From NCBI GenBank assembly GCA_025057755.1, contig JANWVC010000025.1, forward strand, positions 124,001-188,000: a stretch of 64,000 bases of DNA, in the 5' to 3' direction. Source of the stretch: Limisphaera sp. (GTDB taxonomy: Bacteria; Verrucomicrobiota; Verrucomicrobiia; Limisphaerales; Limisphaeraceae). Positions 26,907 through 35,711 of this stretch are shown here, one piece after another (position 1 is the stretch's first letter; each line of letters opens with the position of its first letter). The notes below the pieces were generated by a model that was not told the origin of the DNA, searched no databases, and saw nothing but the letters and a program-made list of their open reading frames with translations. The position numbers were made by a program, and so were the translations under genes.

Positions 26907-27560
26907 ATGAAATGGTCATGGATTCGCATTGGGAGCTTTGCATGCGTGGTGCTTACAGCGTTATCCCAGGCACGAGCACAAAGCAGCACAGGCAACGTTT
27001 CCTCCGTCAGGGCCGAAGTGGCAACGACGAACCGGACGCAGGCCAATTCTACGGTCGCAGGACCTGAGGTGGCGGTGATTCGAACTTCTGAAGGGACCAT
27101 GGTGATGGAGTTTTGGCCGGACGTGGCTCCCGGGCATGTGGAAAATTTCAAGAAGCTGGCGCGCCAAGGTTTCTATGACGGCACCTGTTTTCATCGCGTG
27201 ATAAAAGGGTTCATGATTCAAGGCGGCGATCCTCTGACCAAGGACGAAATGCAAAAGTCTCGCTGGGGAACGGGAGGGCCCGGCTACACGATCAAGGCCG
27301 AATTCAATGCTCGCAAACACGTGCGCGGGGTGGTATCCATGGCCCGTCGGAGTGATCCAGATTCCGCCGGCAGCCAGTTTTTCATCTGCCACGCCGATGC
27401 GCCGCATTTGGACGGGCAGTACACAGCATTCGGCCGGTTGATCCGAGGCGAGGATGTCTTGGATCGGATTGCCAACACACCGACGGATGCTCGAGATTGT
27501 CCGATCAAGCGTATCCAGGTGGAGAGTATCCGGATCGTCCCGGCTTCGGAGGTTCCCTGA
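26907..27560 (+). CDS. Exported cyclophilin-type peptidyl-prolyl cis-trans isomerase
   Basis: Prolyl isomerase of the cyclophilin fold, here with a signal peptide (MKWSWIRIGSFACVVLTALSQARA, cleavage before QSS, ARA just before the site) and a short linker, so it should work in the periplasm. The domain (about residues 50-215) has EFWPDVAPGHVENFKKLA, CFHRVIKGFMIQGGD, SMARRSDPDSAGSQFFI and the YTAFGRLIRGEDVLD region. As in many bacterial cyclophilins, the active Arg is in FHRVI and the Gln in SQFFI. The start at 26907 is the only one giving a proper signal peptide. It is followed 42 nt later by a close paralogue lacking a signal. Confidence 0.93.
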   Translation: MKWSWIRIGSFACVVLTALSQARAQSSTGNVSSVRAEVATTNRTQANSTVAGPEVAVIRTSEGTMVMEFWPDVAPGHVENFKKLARQGFYDGTCFHRVIKGFMIQGGDPLTKDEMQKSRWGTGGPGYTIKAEFNARKHVRGVVSMARRSDPDSAGSQFFICHADAPHLDGQYTAFGRLIRGEDVLDRIANTPTDARDCPIKRIQVESIRIVPASEVP

Positions 27561-27602
27561 AGGGCGGGCTCTTGAACCGGCTGGATGGATCGGGAGGAGT
27601 TT

Positions 27603-28103
27603 ATGGAAGAAGAATGGGTGGTGATTCAGACCAGTGAGGGCACGATGGTGCTGGGATTGTGGCCGGAAGTGGCTCCCCGTCATGTGGCGAATTTCAAGCG
27701 GTTGGCCCAGCAGGGCTTTTACGACGGGACCTGTTTTCACCGGGTTATTCCTGGATTCGTCATCCAGGGTGGGGATCCGCTGACGCGGGATGAATCGCAG
27801 CGTCACCGCTGGGGAACAGGTGGGCCGGACCACCGGGTGCCAGCGGAGTTCAATGATCGGCCGCATGTGCGGGGGGTCCTTTCCATGGCGCGCGCTCAGG
27901 ATCCGGACTCAGCCGGCAGCCAGTTCTTTATCTGCCATGGAGATGCTCGGTTTCTGGATGGTCAATACACCGCATTCGGCCGATTGTTGCAGGGCGAAGA
28001 TGTGTTGGATCGGATTGCCGCAACGCCCACCGATGCCCGCGACTGCCCTCTGAAACGAGTCCACGTGGCATCCATCCGGGTTGTGCCGGCCGGGCAGCTC
28101 TGA
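27603..28103 (+). CDS. Cytoplasmic cyclophilin-type peptidyl-prolyl cis-trans isomerase
   Basis: Second cyclophilin, about 166 residues, without signal peptide. Its sequence tracks the preceding gene almost block by block (QGFYDGTCFHRVI, the FVIQGGDPLTRDE loop, DPDSAGSQFFICHGDA, GEDVLDRIAATPTDARDCPLKR), so it arose by tandem duplication. Start chosen at 27603 (MEEEWVVI) because GGGAGGAG lies just upstream; an ATG at 27585 precedes that site. All catalytic landmarks are kept. Together the pair gives isomerase activity on both sides of the membrane from one transcript. Confidence 0.93.
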   Translation: MEEEWVVIQTSEGTMVLGLWPEVAPRHVANFKRLAQQGFYDGTCFHRVIPGFVIQGGDPLTRDESQRHRWGTGGPDHRVPAEFNDRPHVRGVLSMARAQDPDSAGSQFFICHGDARFLDGQYTAFGRLLQGEDVLDRIAATPTDARDCPLKRVHVASIRVVPAGQL

Positions 28104-28117
28104 ACACTCCTCAGGTT

Positions 28118-28357
28118 ATGGCCGAGCCACAAGAACCAAACACGGAACTGGAAAAGGTCCGACACTGGTTGGTGAGTTGCGGATGCCCGCCCGCCCGATC
28201 CCTGGAAATGGCTCAGCATCTGATCCGCCGCGCAGATCAACTGGCCCGGCAACACAATCGGCCGCGGCACGAGGCCCTGGAGCATCTACTTCGATTGATC
28301 GCTCAAGCGCGGTCCTGGCAGGGTGGAGGAGCCCCGTCAAATCGGGGGACTTTATGA
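28118..28357 (+). CDS. Small helical hypothetical protein
   Basis: A 79-residue frame starting 14 nt after the second cyclophilin gene, in the same direction. Content is hydrophilic and helical (LEKVRHWLVSCGCPPARSLEMAQHLIRRADQLA), with two Cys in SCGCPP and no membrane segment. No function recognised. Its position inside a co-directional run between the cyclophilin and Nudix genes is the main argument that it is real. Confidence 0.55.
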   Translation: MAEPQEPNTELEKVRHWLVSCGCPPARSLEMAQHLIRRADQLARQHNRPRHEALEHLLRLIAQARSWQGGGAPSNRGTL

Positions 28358-28424
28358 CAAGCGGCAAAGTTTCCCCCAGAAGCGGCGCTTGGCTGCGAAC
28401 CGGGGCGTTGGTGTGGTTTAAAGT

Positions 28425-29024
28425 ATGATTCAACCGTGGACGCAACTCGACAGTGTGGCGTTGGGCGACTTCAAAGTTTTTCGGTTACGGAAGGACCTCA
28501 AGCGATCGCCACGCACCGGTCTGCCTCACGAATTTTACGTGCTGGAGACGGTGGACTGGGTCAACGTGGTGGCTCTGACGCCGGACGATCAAGTCGTTCT
28601 GGTCGAGCAGTATCGACACGGTACGGGCACCGTCGAATTGGAAATCCCCGGCGGTCTGATGGATGCTGGCGATAGTTCACCCATTGACACAGCGCTGCGC
28701 GAGCTGCGAGAGGAGACCGGTTACACCGGCAGACGCGCTCGCATTATCGGAGAGGTTTTGCCAAACCCGGCCATTCAAAACAACCGGACGTACACCGTGC
28801 TGGTGGAGGACTGCCAGAAAACCCATGCCGTGGAGTTGGACCAAGGGGAGGACATCGTCACTCATTTGGTGCCGATCGCGCATTTGGCGCAAATGGTCGC
28901 CTCGGGGCGCATTCGGCACTGTATCGTGGTGGCCGCTCTGTATCATTTTGAACTGTGGAGACAGGGCCTGCATCGCCTTCACGCGCCAGCAAGCACGCGG
29001 GAAGCTGGATCCAGCACGGCTTGA
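28425..29024 (+). CDS. Nudix hydrolase (ADP-ribose pyrophosphatase-like)
   Basis: Cleaves nucleoside diphosphates linked to another moiety; the surrounding VVLVEQYRHGTGTVELEIPGG is typical of ADP-ribose pyrophosphatases. The Nudix box is GGLMDAGDSSPIDTALRELREETGY, so the REL-REET core and metal-binding Glu residues are intact. The first Glu position is Asp, and the spacer to RE is one residue longer than the consensus Gx5Ex7RE. 199 residues, cytoplasmic. Flanked by the small helical protein and a membrane chaperone, same strand. Confidence 0.9.
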   Translation: MIQPWTQLDSVALGDFKVFRLRKDLKRSPRTGLPHEFYVLETVDWVNVVALTPDDQVVLVEQYRHGTGTVELEIPGGLMDAGDSSPIDTALRELREETGYTGRRARIIGEVLPNPAIQNNRTYTVLVEDCQKTHAVELDQGEDIVTHLVPIAHLAQMVASGRIRHCIVVAALYHFELWRQGLHRLHAPASTREAGSSTA

Positions 29025-29176
29025 GCGGGGTTCGGCCTGCACTCAATTTCACGAGGGGGCGAAGTGCGATTCTGCATGTGCCATTCAAGCCCCGAGCCCG
29101 ACCTTAACGCCTTTTCAATTGACCGGCCGGGGTGCGGGAGCTACGGTGCCGGTTCTAATCGCGGAGCACCGGCGAT

Positions 29177-30847
29177 ATGTTTGGCACGATTCGGAAGCAT
29201 CAGACTTGGCTCTGGGCCATCATCATAGCCGTTACGGTGGTGGCCTTTGTGATTTACTTCAACCCGTCCACTCAATTCGGCGACCATCGACCTGTGCCGG
29301 AACTGGGCCGGGTGCGCGGTGAGAAGGTGACTCGGGACAAACTGCTGGCCGCTCGGCGCGAGGTCATGCTGCATTATTTGGTGCGAACCGGTCGCTGGCC
29401 GGATGAGCATGGACGAGACGTTGAGGTGGACTTGGATCGAGAAGCCTACGCGCGACTCTTATTGTTGCAGTTGGTCCGGGAATGGAAGCTGGAGATCAGT
29501 CCGACCGTAACGGCCCGGCTCGCACAGGAAATCCTGCGTGGGTTTGGGGGTGAAAACCAATCCTTGCCGCTCGACGCTTGGGTGAAACAGGTGTTGGCCC
29601 CTCGGGGATTTACTCTGGCCGATTTTGAACGATTCGTTCGTCACGAGGCGGGCTTGCAAATGCTGGTGAACCTGGTGACCTTGCCCGGGCAAATGGTCCT
29701 GCCGACCGAGGCGCGGGCTTTGTATGAGCGGGAACACCAAGAGCTGTCGGTGCAGGTGGTTCGTTTCCTGGCCGTAAATTATCTGCCTCAGGTCACAGTG
29801 ACCACTCAGGCTGTGGCTCAGTTTTACACCAACCAGATGGCTCGGTATCGCATCCCAGAAAGAGTACAGGTCAGCTTTGTCGCCTTCCCCATCAGCAACT
29901 ATTGGGCTGCCGCAGAAGCGGAGTTAGTGCGGACGAATTTGGACGAGATTGTGCAAGCCAACCTCGACCGGCTAGGGACTAATTACGTGCAATTTGGTGC
30001 CACTCCGGAAGCAGCGCGCGAAAAGATCCGGGAAGAGTTGATCCGCAGACAGGCTCAAATGCTCGCCCGTCGGGCGGCCAACGAGTTTGCGACGGTGTTG
30101 TTTGACCGGGAACCGGTGCGGCCGGAGAACTTGAAAATGGTCGCTGCTGAGCGGGGCTTGGAAGTCAAGACATTAGAACCGTTCAGCGAGGAGCAGGGAC
30201 CGAAAGAATTGAACGGAGGAACGGAATTTATCCGTGCGGCGTTCCGGATTTCTGGCGAGAATCCGTTTTCGGCGCCGGTGGTCACATCAGAGGCAGTGTA
30301 CGTCCTTGGGTTCGAGCGGCGCCTGCCCAGTGAGATCCCACCTTTGGAATCCATGTTATCCCAGGTGTTGGCAGACTTCCGGTATGAACAGGCCGTCCAC
30401 CAAGCGCGTCAAGCGGCCGAGCATTTCCGCTCGATCCTAACCAACCAGCTCGCACAGGGACGCAGTTTCGTTGAGGTATGCACGGCTTCGAATCTGCATC
30501 CGGTTCTGCTGCCGCCATTTTCGTGGAGTACGCGCTCGCTGTCCCAAGTTGAGCAGGATTTACCCCTGACCCAGTTCAAGCAAGTTGCCTTTGCGACACC
30601 GGTCGGCGGAGTCAGCCCGGTCGTGCCGACCCGGGATGGTGCTCTTCTCGTGTTCGTGCAAGAGAGACTTCCCTTGGACTTGGAGCGCATGAACCGCGAG
30701 TTGCCAGGCTTTACGGACTATTTGCGGCGGTTGCGACAGAATGACCTGTTTAACGAATGGTTCCGGCGTCAAGCGGAGATGGCATTGCGCGAGACACCGC
30801 TGGCGCGTCGGGCTGTTCCACAGATTCAGGCTTCTGAGGAGCCGTAA
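29177..30847 (+). CDS. PpiD/SurA-like membrane-anchored periplasmic chaperone
   Basis: A 556-residue protein with a short cytoplasmic start, one N-terminal membrane helix ([18 protein letters not shown], about residues 11-28) and a large helical periplasmic region. The layout ([15 protein letters not shown]..., SurA-N-like helical bundle, repeated [11 protein letters not shown]-type helices) matches PpiD-like folding factors. A clear active parvulin core (HILV...GGDLG) is not seen; only a degenerate version around [24 protein letters not shown]. It may therefore act as a chaperone rather than an isomerase. Six bases separate its stop from guaA. Confidence 0.8.
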   Translation: MFGTIRKHQTWLWAIIIAVTVVAFVIYFNPSTQFGDHRPVPELGRVRGEKVTRDKLLAARREVMLHYLVRTGRWPDEHGRDVEVDLDREAYARLLLLQLVREWKLEISPTVTARLAQEILRGFGGENQSLPLDAWVKQVLAPRGFTLADFERFVRHEAGLQMLVNLVTLPGQMVLPTEARALYEREHQELSVQVVRFLAVNYLPQVTVTTQAVAQFYTNQMARYRIPERVQVSFVAFPISNYWAAAEAELVRTNLDEIVQANLDRLGTNYVQFGATPEAAREKIREELIRRQAQMLARRAANEFATVLFDREPVRPENLKMVAAERGLEVKTLEPFSEEQGPKELNGGTEFIRAAFRISGENPFSAPVVTSEAVYVLGFERRLPSEIPPLESMLSQVLADFRYEQAVHQARQAAEHFRSILTNQLAQGRSFVEVCTASNLHPVLLPPFSWSTRSLSQVEQDLPLTQFKQVAFATPVGGVSPVVPTRDGALLVFVQERLPLDLERMNRELPGFTDYLRRLRQNDLFNEWFRRQAEMALRETPLARRAVPQIQASEEP

Positions 30848-30852
30848 GCCTC

Positions 30853-32514
30853 ATGGCACTACGACGACGTGAACCGGTTGCGTCCGCTGCGGGGGTTATG
30901 CGCAGCCTGGGAAAGAATCCTCCGCTTGTGGAGTCCGGCGTAGGTCGCGAAGATTCGCCTCCTTCGCCTTCAGCGCAGGAGTCGATTCTTATCCTGGATT
31001 TCGGTTCCCAATACACGCAGGTGATCGCCCGTCGTGTGCGTGAATGCCAGGTCTATTCCCAGATCGTGCGATATGATACGCCAGCGGCACGGCTGGTTGA
31101 GATGCGGCCCAAGGGATTGATTCTCTCCGGTGGGCCGGCGAGCGTGTACGATGCGCATGCTCCACTGCCGGATCCGGGAATTTTTGAGTTGGGCATCCCT
31201 GTGCTGGGCATTTGTTATGGCTTGCAAGTTATGGCGCAATGCCTCGGGGGGAAGGTCGAGCCGGGCCAGCGTCGGGAGTATGGCAAGGGCGCGCTGATGG
31301 TACGTCGCGGCAGCTGTCCGTTGTTTGAAGGGTTGCCCCGGCAAATGCAGGTATGGAACTCGCATGGCGACCGCTTGACGCGGATGCCTCGAGGGTTCGT
31401 CGTAGTAGCCACGACGGACAATTCGCCCTATGCCGCCATTGAGCATCCTCGCAAACGATTCTTCGGCTTGCAGTTTCATCCTGAAGTCGTGCACACCCCC
31501 CGCGGAAAGGAGGTCTTGGCCAATTTCGTTCACCGCGTGTGTGGGTGCGGCCGGCTCTGGACCATGCGGAATTTCTTGGAGCAATCGGTGGAGGAAATCC
31601 GCGCTCGTGTGGGCAAAGAACGGGTTCTGTTGGGATTGAGCGGCGGAGTGGACTCAAGCGTGGCTGCCGCCTTGCTCCATCGGGCGGTGGGGGACCAACT
31701 GACCTGCATTTTCGTTAACAACGGTCTGCTGCGTGAACGTGAAGCGGAGCGTGTTCAAGAAGTTTTTGGGCAGCATTTCCGAATGCGCTTGCAGTACGAG
31801 GATGCTTCCGAGTTGTTCCTGCAGCGGTTGCGGGGAGTGACGGATCCGGAACGCAAGCGCAAGATCATTGGACGCACGTTCATTGAGGTGTTTGAGGCTG
31901 CCACGCAGCGCGCCGGACCCGCCCGTTTTTTGGCCCAGGGCACTCTGTACCCGGACGTAATCGAGTCGGTGCCGATCGGTGGAAACCCGGCAGCGCTGAT
32001 TAAGAGCCACCACAATGTCGGCGGCCTGCCAGCGCGAATGCGCTTCGAGTTGATTGAGCCTTTGCGTTGCTTGTTCAAGGATGAAGTCCGACGGTTGGGA
32101 GAATGCCTTGGGCTACCTCGCGAAGTTCTTTGGCGTCATCCGTTCCCGGGACCGGGCCTGGCAGTGCGGTGCCTGGGCGAAGTCACAGCCGAAAAGCTGG
32201 CCATTTTGCGGCGTGCGGATGCCATCGTATTGGAGGAGATGAAACGCCTGGGTTGGTATGAGAAGGTATGGCAGGCGTTTGCCGTCTTGCTTCCGGTGCG
32301 CAGTGTCGGTGTGCAGGGGGATGAGCGGACCTATGATTGGACCGTGGCGGTTCGGGTGGTTGAGTCCCAGGACGGAATGACAGCTGACTGGGTTAAATTG
32401 CCGCATTCCGTGTTGGAACGCATTTCCACACGGATCACAAATGAGGTTCGTGGAATCAACCGAGTGGTCTTCGACGTTACCAGCAAACCGCCTGGTACAA
32501 TCGAGTGGGAATAA
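30853..32514 (+). CDS. guaA: GMP synthase (glutamine-hydrolysing)
   Basis: Amidates XMP to GMP. N-terminal class-I glutaminase with nucleophile C121 ([10 protein letters not shown]) and downstream FHPEVVHTP. The ATP-pyrophosphatase has SGGVDSS at 263-269, and the C-terminal dimerisation domain ends KPPGTIEWE, the normal terminus. The 553-residue length includes about 40 residues before the usual start ([12 protein letters not shown]); ATGs at 30853 and 30898 are available and the true start is uncertain. It is preceded directly by the PpiD-like gene, whose last codons contain a GAGGAG that may serve as its ribosome binding site. Confidence 0.97.
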   Translation: MALRRREPVASAAGVMRSLGKNPPLVESGVGREDSPPSPSAQESILILDFGSQYTQVIARRVRECQVYSQIVRYDTPAARLVEMRPKGLILSGGPASVYDAHAPLPDPGIFELGIPVLGICYGLQVMAQCLGGKVEPGQRREYGKGALMVRRGSCPLFEGLPRQMQVWNSHGDRLTRMPRGFVVVATTDNSPYAAIEHPRKRFFGLQFHPEVVHTPRGKEVLANFVHRVCGCGRLWTMRNFLEQSVEEIRARVGKERVLLGLSGGVDSSVAAALLHRAVGDQLTCIFVNNGLLREREAERVQEVFGQHFRMRLQYEDASELFLQRLRGVTDPERKRKIIGRTFIEVFEAATQRAGPARFLAQGTLYPDVIESVPIGGNPAALIKSHHNVGGLPARMRFELIEPLRCLFKDEVRRLGECLGLPREVLWRHPFPGPGLAVRCLGEVTAEKLAILRRADAIVLEEMKRLGWYEKVWQAFAVLLPVRSVGVQGDERTYDWTVAVRVVESQDGMTADWVKLPHSVLERISTRITNEVRGINRVVFDVTSKPPGTIEWE

Positions 32515-33317
32515 GACCTCCAGACGCGAACGCTGAGTGTGTCATAACAGGACCGGGGGGCGAGGTCCAAGTCTCTTCCTGAAATAGGTCTCAGAGAAGT
32601 AGGGAGCCACTCGCCAGAGCAGAATCGCACTGGGTAGTCCTCCGCCAGCGCACAAGTTTTGCGTTTTGTCCTGTGTGATTCAGGGGCATAGTCGGACGTG
32701 CTTCCAAGGATCGGACGGATCGTGCAAAGCGGCGTCCACCGTCACCGCTCAGGTTCACTTTTGGGATCAGTGAGTCATGCGAACCATTCGAGTCTGCATG
32801 GTTGTGTGGGGGACTACCCGTCTTCGAGGGCGATCCCAAGGTTATGGGAACCCGAGCCTCCTTTGGAACCTGCGTGTCTTATGGCAAGGTGCATGGCTGG
32901 GGTCAGTAGGCTAGGGGCTCCAATTCAAGACCGTTCTGAAGTAAGCCTGCCCTTGTGCCCATCGTGCGCCTGCTGACAGGGTGCGGGTGCCAGGGGTCTC
33001 AATTGGATTTGGGAAAAATCACCGGGTCAGCAACGGCCTTGGCAGGTAGGCAATGCGGTCGGAGGCTTGGTCACAGCGCATTACATACATTGCCACGTGG
33101 GGGAAAACGCCGTGGGGAGTGGTGCAGAATGTCAGAACCAGTCGCGTTGAAGGTGGAGGGGACGGCACGGTGACTGGGCTCAACGTTGTTTGCCAGTCAT
33201 CAAAGGTTCCTGGCTCAGCGCCAATTCTCCTCGGCGAATAGTGAACGCCGGCATCTGGCGATGCTATCAAGATTCCCCTTGCGCCTGGGTGAGTAGAGAA
33301 CATGATGACGGGTCCAT
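32515..33317. other. 0.8-kb intergenic region between guaA and the aminotransferase gene
   Basis: No gene recognised. Short hairpins are visible: GGACC/GGTCC at 32550-32568, and an 8-bp stem with 33170-33177 pairing to 33193-33200, about 120 bases before the next gene. Neither is followed by a T tract. A minus-strand frame reading into the guaA end is the well-known antisense artefact of the conserved guaA terminus. Confidence 0.45.
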
Positions 33318-34616
33318 ATGGAGACATCCGGAGTTGAGGTGCCAGGGGCCCTGGTCAAGCAGCTCAAAACAGCCGGTGAGGATGTCCGGGCGTTATTTGA
33401 TCGTTATGTCTTACCGACATATGCCCGCATGGGTGTGGTGTTCACTCATGGAGTTGGCAACTACTTGTTCGATGACGGGGGACGGCGTTACTTGGACCTG
33501 GGCGGGGGCATTGCTGTTAATGTACTCGGTCATTCGCATCCGGCGATCATCGAGGCGTTAACTCAACAAGCCAGGCGTTTGATTCATTGCTCCAATTATT
33601 ACTACACGGAGCTTCAAGCTGTCCTGGCCCGGGAATTGGTTCGTTTAATCGGGCCCGGGAAAATGTTCTTCTGCAATAGCGGAGCCGAGGCCAATGAGGG
33701 CTTGTTCAAGCTAGCTCGTCGATTTGGTCACCCCGAAGGGCGTTTTGAAATCCTTACGGCCACGCACTCATTTCACGGTCGTACCTTGGCAGGGATTTCC
33801 GCGACTGGACAGGACAAGGTCAAGCTGGGGTTCGATCCCTTGGTGCCAGGCTTTCGGCATGTGCCCTTCAACGATTTGCATGCAGTCAGGGAAGCGTTGT
33901 CGCCGGCGACAGTGGCCATCTTGATCGAAGGGGTGCAAGGCGAAGGAGGCGTGCACGTAGCCCGGCCTGAGTACTTGGTGGGTTTGCGAAGGCTTTGCGA
34001 CGAGAAGCGACTCTTGCTGCTCATGGATGAAGTGCAATGCGGATGTTACCGTACCGGAAGATTCACAAGCTGGCAGCGGATTTTGGAAGGTTCCCTGGAG
34101 GCGGCTGAGTTCTTACCGGATGGGGTGGCCATGGCCAAATCGCTGGGCGGGGGATTTCCCATCGGCGCTTTCTGGGTGCGAGAAGCCCACACTGCCTTGT
34201 TGGGCCCAGGGAGTCACGGGACCACCTTTGGCGGAACCCCGTTGGCCTGTGCCACTGCCCTGGCTGTGCTGCATACAATCGAGGCCGAAGGTTTGGCGGA
34301 CCGGGCACGAAAGTTGGGCCAATGGCTGTTGGTGGAATTGAATCACTTGGTGTCTCGATACCCGAGCGTCCTGAGGGAGGCACGGGGTCTAGGATTGATG
34401 TTGGGCTTGCAATTGCAGGCGGAAGTTGCGGGGTTATCCAACAAGAACGGACTAAGCCCCGCCTCTCAACTTGCTGAGCGGTTGCTGCAGGCCGGTTTGC
34501 TTGTCATCCCTGCGGGAACGCACGTCATTCGATTGTTACCCGCGCTCACTTTGACGGAGGATGAAGCCCGAGAAGGCTTAGAAAAATTGCAAGCAGTGCT
34601 GGCGGCCTTGGTTTAG
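33318..34616 (+). CDS. argD: Class III aminotransferase (acetylornithine/ornithine aminotransferase type)
   Basis: PLP enzyme of the AOAT/GABA-AT group, 432 residues. Visible: LDLGGGIAVNVLGHSHP, FFCNSGAEANEGLFKLAR, HSFHGRT, MDEVQCGCYRTG and the PLP lysine K274 in AMAKSLGGGFPIGAF. HGTTFGGTPLA follows. The wording fits acetylornithine transaminase best, and argB elsewhere in the window fits arginine synthesis, but succinylornithine or other omega-amino substrates cannot be excluded. Stands alone after an 800-bp spacer; no strong Shine-Dalgarno is visible before the ATG. Confidence 0.85.
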   Translation: METSGVEVPGALVKQLKTAGEDVRALFDRYVLPTYARMGVVFTHGVGNYLFDDGGRRYLDLGGGIAVNVLGHSHPAIIEALTQQARRLIHCSNYYYTELQAVLARELVRLIGPGKMFFCNSGAEANEGLFKLARRFGHPEGRFEILTATHSFHGRTLAGISATGQDKVKLGFDPLVPGFRHVPFNDLHAVREALSPATVAILIEGVQGEGGVHVARPEYLVGLRRLCDEKRLLLLMDEVQCGCYRTGRFTSWQRILEGSLEAAEFLPDGVAMAKSLGGGFPIGAFWVREAHTALLGPGSHGTTFGGTPLACATALAVLHTIEAEGLADRARKLGQWLLVELNHLVSRYPSVLREARGLGLMLGLQLQAEVAGLSNKNGLSPASQLAERLLQAGLLVIPAGTHVIRLLPALTLTEDEAREGLEKLQAVLAALV

Positions 34617-34643
34617 GTTTGCGAGCCAGTGGGCGTCGCTCAT

Positions 34644-35696
34644 TCACGCCCGCGGATGAAACCGGCGGTGCACCTCGCGAAGCCGCGCCGCCTCCACATG
34701 GGTGTAAAGCTCGGTGGTTTGGATACTGGCGTGGCCCAGCATTTCCTGGATGACCCTCAAATCCGCCCCGTGCTGCAGCAAATGAGTGGCAAAACTATGG
34801 CGCAGCATGTGCGGCGTCACGGGGCGCGTCAACCCGGCAATGCGGGCACGGTTTTTGATCCTTCGCCACATGGTCGTGGGGTGAAATGCAGTTCCTCGCT
34901 GAGTGAGAAACAGAGTCCCGGGGGAGCCTTTGCGAACCAACTTCGGGCGGCCCCGTGTGAGATAGGCCTGTAACGCAGCAATTGCCTTGCGGCCCACGGG
35001 CACGACCCTCTCCTTGTTGCCCTTGCCGACCACAGACAAGAAACCGCTCTCCAGGTGCAATTGTTCCACTCGTAATTGGCACAGTTCGCTAAGCCGGAGT
35101 CCTGAAGCATAGGCGAGTTCCAAAATGGCCTGGTCGCAAAGAAGGCCGGGGGATTCCACGACGCGGGGTGGTTCCAGCAGTCGCTGGATTTCCTCCAACG
35201 ACAGGGCCCGAGGCAGGCGAGTCCATCTCCGGGGCAATGTAAGGTGCGCGGCGGGATTGCCGGGCAGATACCCTTCGCGCACGGCGTATCGGAAGAAGGC
35301 ACGCAAAGCCGACACCGTTAGGTACAACGTCTCGCTACTGAGCCTGCGTCCTTGCTGGGCATGGGCGATGCGCAAGGGGCGATGATACTCGTGCTGAAGA
35401 AAGGCGCGCAGATGCAACAATTGGACCTGGCGCCAGTCCTGCAAGCCGTGTTCGGTGGCCCAGTGCACAAAGCCCGCCAGGGCTCGAGCGTAGCGAGCCT
35501 GTGTGGCGTCGCTCTGGCCACGTTCATGACGCAAATGGACCAGAAAATCTTCCAGCAGCGCCTGCACGGCTCCAGCATAAATCCGGCTTCTGCGCCTTGC
35601 ATGCTTGAAAACGGCTTCCGTCAGGAAGGCTTCCCAAGGCCCGATCCTTGCAGGCGATGCTACCCATGTCACCGGGCCCGCAAGCTCCTCATTCAT
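34644..35696 (-). CDS. Tyrosine recombinase XerC/XerD-type
   Basis: Site-specific recombinase, probably resolving chromosome dimers at dif. 350 residues: N-terminal SAM-like DNA-binding half, then the catalytic half with Arg in YASGLRLSEL, Lys in VVGKGNKER, HxxR in HMLRHSFATHLL, His in LGHASIQTTE and Tyr in LYTHV. All active residues are present. Length is about 40-50 residues more than typical XerD because of an N-terminal extension. Located 15 nt downstream of an ABC exporter gene on the same strand, with no att sites or mobile genes nearby, so a housekeeping role is likelier than an integrase role. Confidence 0.92.
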   Translation of the reverse strand: MNEELAGPVTWVASPARIGPWEAFLTEAVFKHARRRSRIYAGAVQALLEDFLVHLRHERGQSDATQARYARALAGFVHWATEHGLQDWRQVQLLHLRAFLQHEYHRPLRIAHAQQGRRLSSETLYLTVSALRAFFRYAVREGYLPGNPAAHLTLPRRWTRLPRALSLEEIQRLLEPPRVVESPGLLCDQAILELAYASGLRLSELCQLRVEQLHLESGFLSVVGKGNKERVVPVGRKAIAALQAYLTRGRPKLVRKGSPGTLFLTQRGTAFHPTTMWRRIKNRARIAGLTRPVTPHMLRHSFATHLLQHGADLRVIQEMLGHASIQTTELYTHVEAARLREVHRRFHPRA

Positions 35697-35711
35697 TCCG
35701 GGCAGAGCTTC

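Noticed and set aside
32331-32630. Minus-strand open frame overlapping the guaA 3' end
   Set aside because: It is the recurrent antisense artefact opposite the conserved GuaA terminus; no independent coding signal.
34631-34651. Hairpin GGGCGT/ACGCCC between argD and the xer gene as a bidirectional terminator
   Set aside because: Six-bp stem without a T tract on either side and partly inside the xer coding end.
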